A stretch of DNA of 38,562 nucleotides from Acidimicrobiales bacterium (lineage in GTDB: Bacteria; Actinomycetota; Acidimicrobiia; Acidimicrobiales; Aldehydirespiratoraceae). Where the stretch lies: the NCBI GenBank assembly GCA_029247365.1, contig JAQWLJ010000050.1, positions 1-38,562 on the forward strand, given 5' to 3'. The notes beneath the pieces are model-generated. The model made no database searches and was not told where the DNA came from. It saw only the letters and a program-made list of their open reading frames with translations. Below, piece by piece: positions 30,460 through 38,562 of this stretch (the first letter of the stretch is position 1; each line of letters begins with the position of its first letter). The translations under genes were made by a program, and so were the position numbers.

Positions 30460-32220
30460 ATGGCCGACGTCATCAATGCTTCTGAGAGCCAGCCGGCGAC
30501 CACCGACCCGCGGGTCGAGCGGGTCGCCCGGTTGCTCCACGACACCTTCGTGACCTTCCACGACGCCTTCCTCGAGGTTACCCACCGCGCCGCGACACGG
30601 TTTCTTGACCGCAACTGGGACGCCCACCAAGACGACAACACCGAGCGGCTCAACCTGCACAAGAAGGCGGTGTGGAGCGCCGTCGACTCGGCGCGAGTGA
30701 TGGTTCCGGCCGATGCGGACGAGGCTCGCCGGCTGTGGGTCGATGCCCGCCGGCGGTTCGTGTTACTTGTTGGCCACCGCATGGACTTCGAGTTGGCCGA
30801 GACCTTCTACAACTCGGTCACCCGTCGCCTATTTGAGGTCATTGGCCTCGACATCGACCTCGAGTTCCTCTGGCTCGGACCTACGGCCCTGCCGGCCGAC
30901 GACGGCAGCCGCGGCGAGTACCGCGCCTTCCCGGTCGACGAGTCGCTGACAGAGTCGGTCCTCCAGATTCTCGAGCACTCGCCGCTTGCAGCGCAGTTCC
31001 ACGCGATCGAGCGCGACGCTGAACGTGTGGCTGAGGTCGTCCAGGCCTGGTCGACCGAAAACTGGGATGGCTACATCGATGCGCTCGAGGTTCTTCGACC
31101 GGTCTTCTATCGCAACAAGGGCGCATATCTCGTCGGCCGTCTGCGGTGGCTGAATCGCATCAACCCGGTCATCTTGCCGATTACGGTCACCGATAACGGC
31201 GTGCGCGTCGATGCGGTGCTCCTGACCGAGCTCGCGGCCAGCCGGCTGTTCGGCTACACCCGCTCGTACTTCCACGTGCTGGCCCGGCGTCCTGCTGCGG
31301 TTGTGTCGTTTCTCAAGAGCTTGCTGCCGGTGAAGCCTGTGGCTGAGCTCTACACGTCGATCGGCTACAGCGCCCACGGCAAGACCAACCTTTTCCGGGC
31401 GCTCTACCGCCACATGGAGCACTCCAACACCCGCTTCGAGCGGGCGCGAGGCGCCCGCGGCATGGTGATGGCGGTCTTCACGCTGCCGTCGTTCGACGTG
31501 GTGTTCAAGCTGATCAAGGATCGGTTTCCGCCGTCGAAGCGAACCACGCCCGAAGACGTGCAGCGCCGCTACAAGCTGGTGTTCGACCACGACAAGGTCG
31601 GTCGGCTTGTCGACGCACAGGAGTTTCGCAAACTGTCGTTTCGGCGTGACCGCTTCGATGAAGAGCTCATCGAGGAGCTGCTTGAGGACTGCACACGCAC
31701 GGTCACGGTCACCGACGACGAAGTCATCCTCCATCACGTCTACACCGAGCGCCGGCTCTATCCCCTCGACCTCTACCTGCGTGAGATGGGGCCGGACCTC
31801 GCCCGAGCAGCGGCGATCGACTACGGCAATGCCATCAAGGATCTCGCCTCGGCCAACATTTTCCCGGGCGACCTGTTCCCGAAAAACTTCGGTGTGAGCC
31901 GCCACGGCGTCGTCGTGTTCTACGACTACGACGAGCTCGCGCTGCTTTCCGAGGTCAAGTTCCGCAAGATGCCGGTCAGTCAGTCGTACGACGACGAGAT
32001 GCTCGATCAGCCATGGTTCCCGGTCGAGTCCAACGACGTATTCCCCGAGGAGTTCAGCACCTACCTCCGGTCGCCGCGCATCGTGGGCGAGGTGTTCGAT
32101 GAGTTCCATCCCGAAATCTCCACGGTCGAGTTCTGGCAGGCGATGAAGGACGGTCACGAGGGCGGGCGTCGGCCCGACTTCTTCCCGTATCCCCACCAGT
32201 ACCGATTCCCCGACGACTGA
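30460..32220 (+). CDS. aceK: isocitrate dehydrogenase kinase/phosphatase
   Basis: 586 residues, the full length of AceK. N-terminal regulatory half, then the kinase-like half with SIGYSAHGKTNLFRALYRHM (from residue 300), ATP loop A329-RGARGM, the catalytic Lys region VFKLIKDRFPPSK, DLASANIFPGDLFPKNFGV and FYDYDE with the metal/catalytic Asp residues. AceK phosphorylates and dephosphorylates isocitrate dehydrogenase and so diverts carbon into the glyoxylate shunt during growth on acetate or fatty acids. It is best known from Proteobacteria, so its presence in an actinobacterium suggests transfer or an under-reported distribution. It sits two genes away from citrate synthase. AGGGTGA (about 30444-30450) precedes ATG 30460. 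Confidence 0.95.
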   Translation: MADVINASESQPATTDPRVERVARLLHDTFVTFHDAFLEVTHRAATRFLDRNWDAHQDDNTERLNLHKKAVWSAVDSARVMVPADADEARRLWVDARRRFVLLVGHRMDFELAETFYNSVTRRLFEVIGLDIDLEFLWLGPTALPADDGSRGEYRAFPVDESLTESVLQILEHSPLAAQFHAIERDAERVAEVVQAWSTENWDGYIDALEVLRPVFYRNKGAYLVGRLRWLNRINPVILPITVTDNGVRVDAVLLTELAASRLFGYTRSYFHVLARRPAAVVSFLKSLLPVKPVAELYTSIGYSAHGKTNLFRALYRHMEHSNTRFERARGARGMVMAVFTLPSFDVVFKLIKDRFPPSKRTTPEDVQRRYKLVFDHDKVGRLVDAQEFRKLSFRRDRFDEELIEELLEDCTRTVTVTDDEVILHHVYTERRLYPLDLYLREMGPDLARAAAIDYGNAIKDLASANIFPGDLFPKNFGVSRHGVVVFYDYDELALLSEVKFRKMPVSQSYDDEMLDQPWFPVESNDVFPEEFSTYLRSPRIVGEVFDEFHPEISTVEFWQAMKDGHEGGRRPDFFPYPHQYRFPDD

Positions 32221-32239
32221 GCCAGGAAGGCCACCGATC

Positions 32240-33223
32240 ATGCGTGCCATCGTGCTCGAAGAGAAGGGCGGGCCCGAGGTCCTCCAGATCAGGGAGGTCC
32301 CCGACCCAGTTCCTGGCCCCGAGGAACTGTTGGTCGATGTCGTGTCGACTGCGGTCAACCGGGCCGATCTGTTGCAGCGGATGGGGCTCTACCCAGGACC
32401 GCCGATGGTGTTTGAGATCCCCGGTCTTGAGTTCGCCGGCCGCGTTGTCGGCGCGGGAGACCGCGTCACCGAAACTGTAATTGGCGCTGTTGTTATGGGT
32501 ATCCAGAACGGTGGCTGCTACGCCGAGAAGCTCACGATCCATGAACGGCAGGCGATGGCGGTTCCTGACTCACTGCCGCTCGCCGATGCCGGGGCATTCC
32601 CCGAGGTGTTCATCACCGCATGGGATGCGCTGGTGCGACAGGGCGGCCTCACTAGCGGGCGCTGGGCCCTAGTCCATGCTGGCGCATCGGGGGTGGGCAC
32701 CGCCGCCATCCAGATCGCAAAGACCCTCGGCGCTCGTATCGCCGTCACCGCTTCGGCCGGCAAACACGAGGTCTGCCGAGCCTTGGGCGCTGATCTTGTT
32801 ATTGACTACGCGACCGAGGACTTTGTCGACAAGGTCCGCGCGGTGACCGATGGCGCCGGGGTCGACGTGGTACTCGACGTGGTTGGTGGTGAGTATTTGC
32901 CGGGCAACGTCGCCGCAGTGGCGATTGGGGGCCGAATCATCCAGGTTGGCGTGATGGCCGCCAAGCCGGTTCCGTTCGACGTCGGCAGCCTGCTGATGAA
33001 GCGGGCGTCGATTGCCGGGACAACGCTGCGAGCCCGGCCCATCGAGGAGAAGATCGCGATCACACAGGAGTTCGCTGCGCAGCTACTGCCGCACGTCGCG
33101 TCGGGCGTGCTGAGACCGGTGATCGATTCGCGCTACGCCCTCGATGAGGTCGCCGCTGCGCATACGCGCATGGGCCAGAACGCAAATGCGGGGAAGCTCG
33201 TGCTTGACGTGCAGCCCACCTAG
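32240..33223 (+). CDS. NAD(P)H quinone oxidoreductase, PIG3-like MDR family
   Basis: 327 residues. KGGPEVLQIREVPDPVPGPEELLV, STAVNRADLLQRMGLYPGPP, GLEFAGRVVGAG, VHAGASGVGTAAIQIAKTLGARIAVT and GVDVVLDVVGGEYL identify a zinc-free MDR quinone oxidoreductase close to the TP53I3/PIG3 group, which reduces quinones or enones with NADPH. AGGAAGG lies 10 nt before the ATG at 32240, and 19 bp separate it from aceK, so the two are probably co-transcribed. Its end converges on citrate synthase with a 13-bp gap. Confidence 0.92.
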   Translation: MRAIVLEEKGGPEVLQIREVPDPVPGPEELLVDVVSTAVNRADLLQRMGLYPGPPMVFEIPGLEFAGRVVGAGDRVTETVIGAVVMGIQNGGCYAEKLTIHERQAMAVPDSLPLADAGAFPEVFITAWDALVRQGGLTSGRWALVHAGASGVGTAAIQIAKTLGARIAVTASAGKHEVCRALGADLVIDYATEDFVDKVRAVTDGAGVDVVLDVVGGEYLPGNVAAVAIGGRIIQVGVMAAKPVPFDVGSLLMKRASIAGTTLRARPIEEKIAITQEFAAQLLPHVASGVLRPVIDSRYALDEVAAAHTRMGQNANAGKLVLDVQPT

Positions 33224-33236
33224 CGGCGGGTCGCAG

Positions 33237-34502
33237 TCACCGCCCGTCGATCGGGAGGTACGTGCGCTCTTCGGCGCCGATGTAGAGCTGACGCGGTCGC
33301 GCAATGCGGCTGTTCTGTGCGAGCATCTCATCCCAGTGGGCGAGCCAGCCCGGCGTGCGGCCGATGGCAAAGAGCACGGTGAACATGTCGCGGGGGAAGC
33401 CCATCGACTCGTAGATCAGTCCGCTGTAGAAGTCGACGTTCGGATAGAGGCGACGGCTGACGAAGTACTCGTCCTCGAGTGCAACCTCTTCGAGCTTGAG
33501 AGCAATGTCGAGCAGCGGGTTCGTGCCGGTGACAGCAAACACGTCGTGGGCCGCGTCCTTGATGATGCGGGCCCGCGGGTCGTAGTTCTTGTACACCCGG
33601 TGACCAAAGCCCATCAAGCGTTCTTTGCCGGCCTTGACGCCCTCGATGAACGGTTCGACATTGTCGTAGGTGCCGATGTTGTCGAGCATGTTGAGCACTG
33701 CCTCGTTGGCGCCGCCGTGGCGGGGACCGTAGAGGGCGCCGCATGCTGCGCCGATGGCGGTGTACGGATCGGTGTGCGACGAGCCGACGACACGAGCGGC
33801 GGTGGTGGAGCAATTCTGCTCGTGGTCGGCGTGGAGGATCAACAAGATCTCCATTGCCTTCTCGAACACCGGGTGCACCTCGTAAGGCGCGCCGATCTCG
33901 AACATCATCTTGAGGAAGTTCGCGGCGTAGCCGAGGTCGTTGTCGGGGTAGACGAACGGCTGGCCCCGGCGATGCCGGAATGCTGACGCAGCAAGTGTTG
34001 GCATCTTTGCGATCAGTCGGACCGCGCTCTGCATGCGCTCATCGGGGTTTTCGATATCCTTCGAGTCGGGATAGAAGGTCGAGAGGCCACTCACACCCGA
34101 CATCAGAAGGCCCATCGGGTGGGCGTCGTAGTGGTAGGCGTCGTACATGCGGCGACGGAACTTCTCGTGCACAAAGGTGTGATGGGTCACCTCGTGGACG
34201 AAGCCATCGAGCTCGGTCTGGGTGGGTAGCTCGCCGTTGAGAAGCAGGTAGCTCACCTCGAGGAACGTGCTCTGCTCCGCGAGTTGCTCGATCGGGTAGC
34301 CGCGGTAGCGCAGGATGCCGTTGTCGCCATCGAGTTCGGTGATAGCGCTTTCGGCCCCCGACGTTGTGGCCAAGCCCGGGTCATGGAACCAGATTCCGGG
34401 AAGCAGTTTGCGCCACTCGGCGGCATCAACGCCGCCGTTCTGGAGGGGGATCTCGAGCGACTCACCGGTCCTGTTATCGGTGATGGTGATGCTGTCTGCC
34501 AC
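33237..34502 (-). CDS. gltA: citrate synthase
   Basis: 421 residues, type I/II citrate synthase. Active-site segments: LHADHEQNCSTTAARVVGSS, GPRHGGANEAV, GFGHRVYKNYDPRA and the catalytic Asp in LYPNVDFYSG. The long N-terminal domain (ITDNRTGESLEIPLQNGGV) is that of the hexameric, NADH-type bacterial enzyme. It condenses acetyl-CoA and oxaloacetate. GTG 34502 is preceded by AGGAG (complement of 34513-34517), and a possible -10, TAGATT (complement of 34555-34560), lies further upstream. The link with aceK places two controls of isocitrate flux side by side. Confidence 0.97.
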   Translation of the reverse strand: MADSITITDNRTGESLEIPLQNGGVDAAEWRKLLPGIWFHDPGLATTSGAESAITELDGDNGILRYRGYPIEQLAEQSTFLEVSYLLLNGELPTQTELDGFVHEVTHHTFVHEKFRRRMYDAYHYDAHPMGLLMSGVSGLSTFYPDSKDIENPDERMQSAVRLIAKMPTLAASAFRHRRGQPFVYPDNDLGYAANFLKMMFEIGAPYEVHPVFEKAMEILLILHADHEQNCSTTAARVVGSSHTDPYTAIGAACGALYGPRHGGANEAVLNMLDNIGTYDNVEPFIEGVKAGKERLMGFGHRVYKNYDPRARIIKDAAHDVFAVTGTNPLLDIALKLEEVALEDEYFVSRRLYPNVDFYSGLIYESMGFPRDMFTVLFAIGRTPGWLAHWDEMLAQNSRIARPRQLYIGAEERTYLPIDGR

Positions 34503-34619
34503 GTCGCTCGCGCTCCTATCGCTGTGCGCCCGAAGTTCAGGGCACGACCACTTGAATCTAGTGGGAAAGACCGCCCGAGGCCTACTTGACGATGGAGCGG
34601 CGACATTCGCCCGCTGTTT

Positions 34620-35987
34620 TCAGAGTGGCGTGTTGTCGTGGCGTCGTCGGGGCAATTTCTCGCGCTTGGAGATGAGCATTTCGAGTGCAGCGTGAATCTC
34701 CGCGCGTGTGGTCTCCGGCTCGATCACAGCGTCGATCGTGCCGCGTTCGGCGGCGATGTAGGGGTTGAGCAGTCGGTCTTCATAGGCGAGTTCGAGTTCG
34801 GTCTGCTCGGCCGGGTCGGCGCGGCGATGCAGTATCTCGACCGCGCCCTTGGCGCCCATTACAGCGATCTCGGCCGACGGCCAGGCGAAGGCGAGGTCGT
34901 TGCCCATGTTCTTGGAGTCCATGACGATGTACGCGCCACCGTAGGACTTCCGTGTCGTGACGTTGACCCGCGGCACCGTCGCCCGGGCGTACGCGAAGGC
35001 CATTTGAGCGCCGTAGCGGATCATCCCGCGCCACTCGGTGTCCTTGCCGGGGTAGAAGCCGGACGTGTCGACGATAGTGACGAGCGGGATGTTGAATGCG
35101 TCGCAGAAGGCGACGAAACGGCCGCCTTTCTGGCTGGCGGGGATGTCGAGCGTGCCGGCCACCGTCTGGGGTTGGTTGGCGACGATACCGACTGTGTGGC
35201 CGCCGATCGCGGCGAACGCAGTAACGAGGTTCGCGGCCCACGAGGCGCGCGGTTCGAGCAGGTAGCCATCGTCGACAATCGCGGTGACGATCTCTCGGAC
35301 GTCGTAGGAGCCATTGGCTGACGCTGGCAGCACGTCGTAGGCCTCTGGGGTGAGACGATCGACCGGGTCGAGGCACTGTTGGGTAGGCGGTTGCTGGTCG
35401 GTGTGGTCGGGGAGGAACGTCAGCAGTTCGGCTGCGATCGCCCAGGCCTCGTCCTCGTCGGTAGCGGTGAATGAGGCGAGACCGGTGGTGCGGTCGTGAA
35501 CAGGTGTGCCCCCGAGTTCGGCCTTGCTGATTGGGACCCCGGTGAACTCCTCGACCATCATCGGGCCCGACATGAAGACGTAGGCCTCGGGGGTCATGAC
35601 GACATGGTCGGCGAGTCCGAGCAGGAGGGCAGGACCCGATACAGCGGGACCGGACGCGATGGCGATCGACGGCACGACGCCCGAGCAGGCGGTGAGTTCC
35701 TTTGCGGCAGCCGCCCAGCCGGCCAGCGCGGCGACGCCCTCGGCTGCGTTTGCGCCGCTCGAAGCAATACGCAGGAGAATCGGAAGCCGTTGTTCGCGGG
35801 CCGCTCGGAAGCCCGTAGCCATCGAGTGCCCGTCACTTTCGACCAGGGCACCAGCCTGTTCGGCGCCGCGTGCGTCGATCTCGAGCACCCGACGACCTCC
35901 GAGATCGGCGGTGCGGACCCGGACGAAGCCGCTGGTCTGGGCACGTAACTCCGTGGGTGGGAGGGAGGGCGGGTCAGCCACGGTCAT
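34620..35987 (-). CDS. acyl-CoA carboxylase carboxyltransferase subunit (beta type, short)
   Basis: 455 residues of the carboxyltransferase (ClpP/crotonase-like) fold. The two acyl-CoA/biotin-binding halves are seen in IASSGANAAEGVAALAGW, MSGPMMVEEFTG and, in the second half, GIVANQPQTVAGTLDIPAS, IVDTSGFYPGKDTEWRGMIRYGAQ, TRKSYGGAYIVMDSK and AVMGAKGAVEI. The last residues HDNTPL match the KHGNIPL end of propionyl/acetyl-CoA carboxylase beta subunits. It is about 60 residues shorter than AccD5-like proteins, mostly at the N-terminus, and the first oxyanion loop is SGANAAEG rather than the usual GGARIQEG, so specificity may differ. The biotin carboxylase subunit is not in the window. Confidence 0.88.
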   Translation of the reverse strand: MTVADPPSLPPTELRAQTSGFVRVRTADLGGRRVLEIDARGAEQAGALVESDGHSMATGFRAAREQRLPILLRIASSGANAAEGVAALAGWAAAAKELTACSGVVPSIAIASGPAVSGPALLLGLADHVVMTPEAYVFMSGPMMVEEFTGVPISKAELGGTPVHDRTTGLASFTATDEDEAWAIAAELLTFLPDHTDQQPPTQQCLDPVDRLTPEAYDVLPASANGSYDVREIVTAIVDDGYLLEPRASWAANLVTAFAAIGGHTVGIVANQPQTVAGTLDIPASQKGGRFVAFCDAFNIPLVTIVDTSGFYPGKDTEWRGMIRYGAQMAFAYARATVPRVNVTTRKSYGGAYIVMDSKNMGNDLAFAWPSAEIAVMGAKGAVEILHRRADPAEQTELELAYEDRLLNPYIAAERGTIDAVIEPETTRAEIHAALEMLISKREKLPRRRHDNTPL

Positions 35988-36021
35988 GAAGCAGCAACCT
36001 ACCGCACGCCCGCAGCGACAC

Positions 36022-36942
36022 TCACGACTCGGTGGCGAGGGGATGGATGCCAGCGTGATCGGGCCCGATTTCGGCGATCAACGTCCCCAGAGTGTCGATC
36101 ACCGCTCGAGTCGGCGCGGAGGGTGGAGAGCGGCGCGGCACGGCGACGCCGACCGCTCGGGGCGAGAGTCCGTCGACGCCGACGCGGGTCCAGTCGCCGT
36201 GGAGGTAGCGGGGCGCAGCGCTGGCAGGCAGGAGCGCAGCGCCGAAGCCCTGAAAGGCGAGCGAGGCGAGGAGGCGAAGTCCGTCGATCTCGGCGAGGGG
36301 TCGAAGCGTGACACGGGCTCGGCGGGCATCGGTATCGATCTCGTCGCGAAACGCCGTGCCGGTCGGAGGCAACAGGAGTTCGTGTCCGGCGGCCTCGGCC
36401 AGCGTCACCCGTTCCCTGGCGGCCAACGGATGCCCGGTGGGCGCGACGATGATTCGGTCCTCATCGAAGAGTGGGCGTGCGTCGACGTCAGGGTCATCGA
36501 CTGGGAGATTGATCACTGCGGCGTCGAGATGCTCGGTGATGATCTGGGGGAGCAGCGAGGTGGTGGTGGCTTCAATGAGAACCACGTCGATGCTGGGGTG
36601 GATCTCAGCGAGGTGGACGAGGAACGGTTGCACGAGCCAGCGGGCAGTAGTGCCGATCATTCCGAGTCGGACGTGGCCAGCGACATCGTCGCGCAGCGAC
36701 GTGAGGTCGTGTTCGATCGAGCGCAACTCGGCGAGGATGCGGTGAGCGCGGGCCGCGACGACCTCACCCTCGTGGGTGAGTTCACCCCGTGACCGTTCGA
36801 TCAGGGTCGCACCGACCTCTTGCTCGAGGCGAGCAACGTGGGTTGAGACGTTCGACTGCACCGTGTGCAGCGCCCGAGCAGCGGCGGAAAACGACCGATG
36901 TTCGGCTACAGCAAGCAGGGCGTGGAGCTGACGAAGATCCAT
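36022..36942 (-). CDS. LysR-family transcriptional regulator
   Basis: 306 residues. N-terminal winged helix: MDLRQLHALLAVAEHRSFSA, AARALHTVQSNVSTHVARLEQEVGATLIERSRG, followed by the periplasmic-binding-protein-like effector domain (GHVRLGMIGTTARWLVQPFL, HLDAAVINLPVDDPDV). The effector cannot be predicted. The ATG at 36942 gives the exact LysR N-terminus; the open frame upstream passes through the 6C RNA region and is not coding. No Shine-Dalgarno sequence is seen. The divergent neighbours are the 6C RNA and the membrane protein gene, but the gene beside it on the same strand is the carboxyltransferase. Confidence 0.92.
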   Translation of the reverse strand: MDLRQLHALLAVAEHRSFSAAARALHTVQSNVSTHVARLEQEVGATLIERSRGELTHEGEVVAARAHRILAELRSIEHDLTSLRDDVAGHVRLGMIGTTARWLVQPFLVHLAEIHPSIDVVLIEATTTSLLPQIITEHLDAAVINLPVDDPDVDARPLFDEDRIIVAPTGHPLAARERVTLAEAAGHELLLPPTGTAFRDEIDTDARRARVTLRPLAEIDGLRLLASLAFQGFGAALLPASAAPRYLHGDWTRVGVDGLSPRAVGVAVPRRSPPSAPTRAVIDTLGTLIAEIGPDHAGIHPLATES

Positions 36943-37010
36943 CGCTGTGAATGATGCCACATATCGGATGAAACTGTTGGAACGATAGATGCTTGTATGG
37001 TTTACTAAGT

Positions 37011-37137
37011 GCAGCGGGTTCCTCGGTTCCCCCCAAATGTTCCGAGTTGAACCCTGCGGCACGGATCCCCCTCCGGAGCCGCTGTGAAGAAGCGGCTGGC
37101 AGTCCCCCAAAAATTGGCCAGCCGCTTCTGCTTTTTT
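37011..37137 (+). ncRNA. 6C-type small RNA
   Basis: Three stem-loops, each exposing a run of cytosines. Hairpin 1: GGGTTC (37016-37021) with GAACCC (37049-37054) and inner CTCGG/CCGAG, loop with six C (37029-37034). Hairpin 2: GCGGC/GCCGC with inner CGGA/TCCG, loop TCCCCC. Hairpin 3 is the terminator, loop with five C. Two C-rich loops are the definition of the 6C RNA, conserved in actinobacteria (B11 in mycobacteria), where the C-runs pair with G-rich ribosome binding sites. A promoter fits: -35 TTGGAA (36977-36982), 18-bp spacer, -10 TTTACT (37001-37006). The 5' end is estimated. Confidence 0.8.
37088..37137 (+). terminator. intrinsic terminator of the 6C RNA
   Basis: A perfect 13-bp stem, AGAAGCGGCTGGC (37088-37100) with its complement (37117-37129), a 16-nt loop containing CCCCC, and six T at 37132-37137. 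It is one of the clearest terminators in the window and has no protein gene on its strand upstream. Confidence 0.92.
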
Positions 37138-37162
37138 GCTGGTCGCCCTACGCTCTGTCCCC

Positions 37163-38562
37163 GTGACCGAGACACTCGGGATTCATCTCGACGCTGACGG
37201 CATCTCGGCCGCGGTCGCGCCGTCTGACCCGTCGCAGCCGCCCACTGTGTTGTATCTCGGCATGACTCAGGAGGCTGCGGCGAGCGCAGTCGCCGCCGGT
37301 CCAGACGGCGCCGTGCTGGTCGGTGATGCCGCCCTCGACGCCGATGGTCCGATCGTCACCGACCCCCTCGAACGGGCGGTGCGCGGACGGACTGGAGCGC
37401 TCACTGCGGTCATCGCACACCTCGTCGCACGGTCAGCCGTTGCTGCCGAATCTGGCCGGTCACCGAACCGACTCGCAATCGTGATCCCTGACGACTTCGA
37501 CGCCGGAGCGCGGGACCAGGTCGTTGCCGCAGCGAATGCCGCCGGTATCACGGACGTCAGCCTCATCCCGTATGGGCTTGCGGTCGCACGTGGTCGCAGT
37601 GGCGGCGGTGGGTCGCTCGCATCCGGCGCCGCCCTCATCGGCTCGATGGACGCGCCACCCCCGATCATCACTGCTGAGGAGCTCGGTCAGGAGATCGAGG
37701 CCTCGGCCCCCTCGCCTCACCTGCCACCGGTTGCCGATGGGCCGGTTTCGGTGTTCGACGAGTCCGTTGGCTCTGGCCTGCCGCCGGTACGCGACAGCCC
37801 CCAGCCCGTGGCTGCGCAGCCCACTCGGCCTCGTCCTGCGGCTCCTGCGGCTGCACCAGCGGCGATGATCGACGCTCCACCGCTGCAGGCGTACCCTCAG
37901 CGCGGGATTCCCTGGGGGACGATCGTGGCCGCCATTGCGGCCATATCCGTGGTTCTCATGGCGATCGTGGTTCTGTCCGGTGGTGGCGATGACGACACTG
38001 CTACCGGACCGCCCAGCACCATCCAGGCCGTCGCGACGACGCAAATCACGAACACCACCGAGCCGGCGTTGACGACCGACATCTCAACTTCCACCTCATC
38101 GAGTACCAGCACGTCGTCCACCTCCACGTCGAGCACAAGCTCCACGAGTACGACTACCACGACAACCACGCCCGTGCGGGTCGCCGTCCCAGGACCCGTG
38201 ACGCTCATTGAGACTGGGCTGGAGTTCGATACCGGCATCGTTGTGCGCTTCGGTGACTCCGAAGACGACGTGATCGTCGCTACCGAATCGGTCCTGGGCC
38301 CTGCTGACAGCGACTCAGGACGCTCCAGTACCGACTTTTGCGACGGCACTTTCGTGCGTTTCGTCCGATGGGGCAGCCTGGAGTTGGTCTTCACGGGTGA
38401 CCCCGCCCCCATCGGCGAAGGCGAAGCTGAGGAAGACGAGGACGGCGACCCCAGCAGGGTGGTACTCGAATTCACCCAGTGGTACGCCGACGGTCATCGG
38501 ACCCCCACCGGCCTCGTCACCCCCGAAGGTATTGGTGAATCCGCCACCATCGGGCTCCTCCA
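37163..38562 (+). CDS. membrane-anchored protein with reduced Hsp70-like N-terminus (3' end outside window)
   Basis: Open from GTG 37163 to the right edge (466 codons, no stop). Residues ~1-145 resemble one lobe of an Hsp70/actin-like ATPase (LGIHLDADGISAAV, VLVGDAALDADGPIVTDPLE, LAIVIPDDFDAGARDQVV, GITDVSLIPYGLAVA), but the second phosphate motif and the other lobe are missing, so ATPase activity is unlikely. A Pro/Ala-rich linker precedes one membrane helix (~251-273, WGTIVAAIAAISVVLMAIVVL-type), then a Ser/Thr-only stretch of about 35 residues typical of cell-wall-spanning linkers, and an extracytoplasmic domain with an acidic patch. Topology: N-terminus inside, C-terminus outside. A -10-like TACGCT at 37149-37154 would make the message leaderless. 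Function unknown. Confidence 0.8.
   Translation, partial: MTETLGIHLDADGISAAVAPSDPSQPPTVLYLGMTQEAAASAVAAGPDGAVLVGDAALDADGPIVTDPLERAVRGRTGALTAVIAHLVARSAVAAESGRSPNRLAIVIPDDFDAGARDQVVAAANAAGITDVSLIPYGLAVARGRSGGGGSLASGAALIGSMDAPPPIITAEELGQEIEASAPSPHLPPVADGPVSVFDESVGSGLPPVRDSPQPVAAQPTRPRPAAPAAAPAAMIDAPPLQAYPQRGIPWGTIVAAIAAISVVLMAIVVLSGGGDDDTATGPPSTIQAVATTQITNTTEPALTTDISTSTSSSTSTSSTSTSSTSSTSTTTTTTTPVRVAVPGPVTLIETGLEFDTGIVVRFGDSEDDVIVATESVLGPADSDSGRSSTDFCDGTFVRFVRWGSLELVFTGDPAPIGEGEAEEDEDGDPSRVVLEFTQWYADGHRTPTGLVTPEGIGESATIGLL

Noticed and set aside
30829-32358. 509-codon open frame on the minus strand opposite aceK
   Set aside because: It is a shadow frame created by the strong third-position GC bias; the plus strand encodes an unmistakable AceK.
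36943-37110. Upstream extension of the LysR gene
   Set aside because: The extension has no LysR character and runs through the promoter and hairpins of the 6C RNA; ATG 36942 gives the exact family N-terminus.
1-38562. Mobile elements, CRISPR arrays or phage genes
   Set aside because: I found no transposase or integrase motifs, no flanking inverted repeats around genes, and no regularly spaced repeats.

Overview
The window looks like chromosomal DNA of a high-GC actinobacterium, most likely an uncultured Acidimicrobiia-type lineage. The evidence is the strong G/C third-position bias, several starts that look leaderless, a 6C-type small RNA (37011-37137), an actinobacterial/Gram-positive type SOS box (28512-28525) and a probable F420-dependent luciferase-like enzyme. 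The lineage is an inference. I see no phage, transposase, CRISPR array or rRNA.

Region 1 (1-1.4 kb) holds the tail of a YHYH-domain protein, about 450 bp without a convincing gene, and a histidine phosphatase. Region 2 (1.4-24.4 kb, perhaps to 25.7 kb) is a tightly packed catabolic locus. A FadR-type GntR regulator (2043-2756) sits at its left end. Five intergenic regions carry an 11-bp near-palindrome, consensus TGGTCTKACCA (six copies: 1948, 1991, 3234, 4284, 19697, 21946). These sites precede essentially every transcription unit of the locus and match the operator style of FadR-subfamily regulators, so I read the locus as one local regulon. Its core is a ~14.8-kb operon (4332-19106): VOC protein, cupin, HyuA/HyuB-type ATP-dependent cyclic-amide hydrolase, acyl-CoA synthetase, Rieske oxygenase, a complete BMP-family ABC importer (lipoprotein, double ATPase, two permeases), a broken aldo/keto reductase, an MDR oxidoreductase and an O-methyltransferase-like protein. 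Around it lie three more Rieske oxygenases, more VOC and SnoaL-like proteins, a TRZ/ATZ-type amidohydrolase with an LLM flavin/F420 oxidoreductase, and a second amidohydrolase.

Taken together this looks like import and stepwise breakdown of a nitrogen-containing, probably N- or O-methylated heterocycle: BMP importer, Rieske demethylation/hydroxylation, amidohydrolase and HyuAB ring opening, then CoA activation. The substrate cannot be named from sequence. No Rieske reductase or ferredoxin is encoded in the window.

Region 3 (26.2-38.6 kb) looks like ordinary chromosome and is richer in GC by eye. It contains a VOC protein, an MBL-fold hydrolase, an SDR, a small protein behind a predicted SOS box, an alpha/beta hydrolase, tRNA-Cys and tRNA-Val, chorismate mutase, a SnoaL-like protein, isocitrate dehydrogenase kinase/phosphatase (AceK, unusual for this phylum), a quinone oxidoreductase, citrate synthase, an acyl-CoA carboxylase carboxyltransferase, a LysR regulator, the 6C RNA, and a membrane-anchored protein with a reduced Hsp70-like N-terminus that runs off the right edge.
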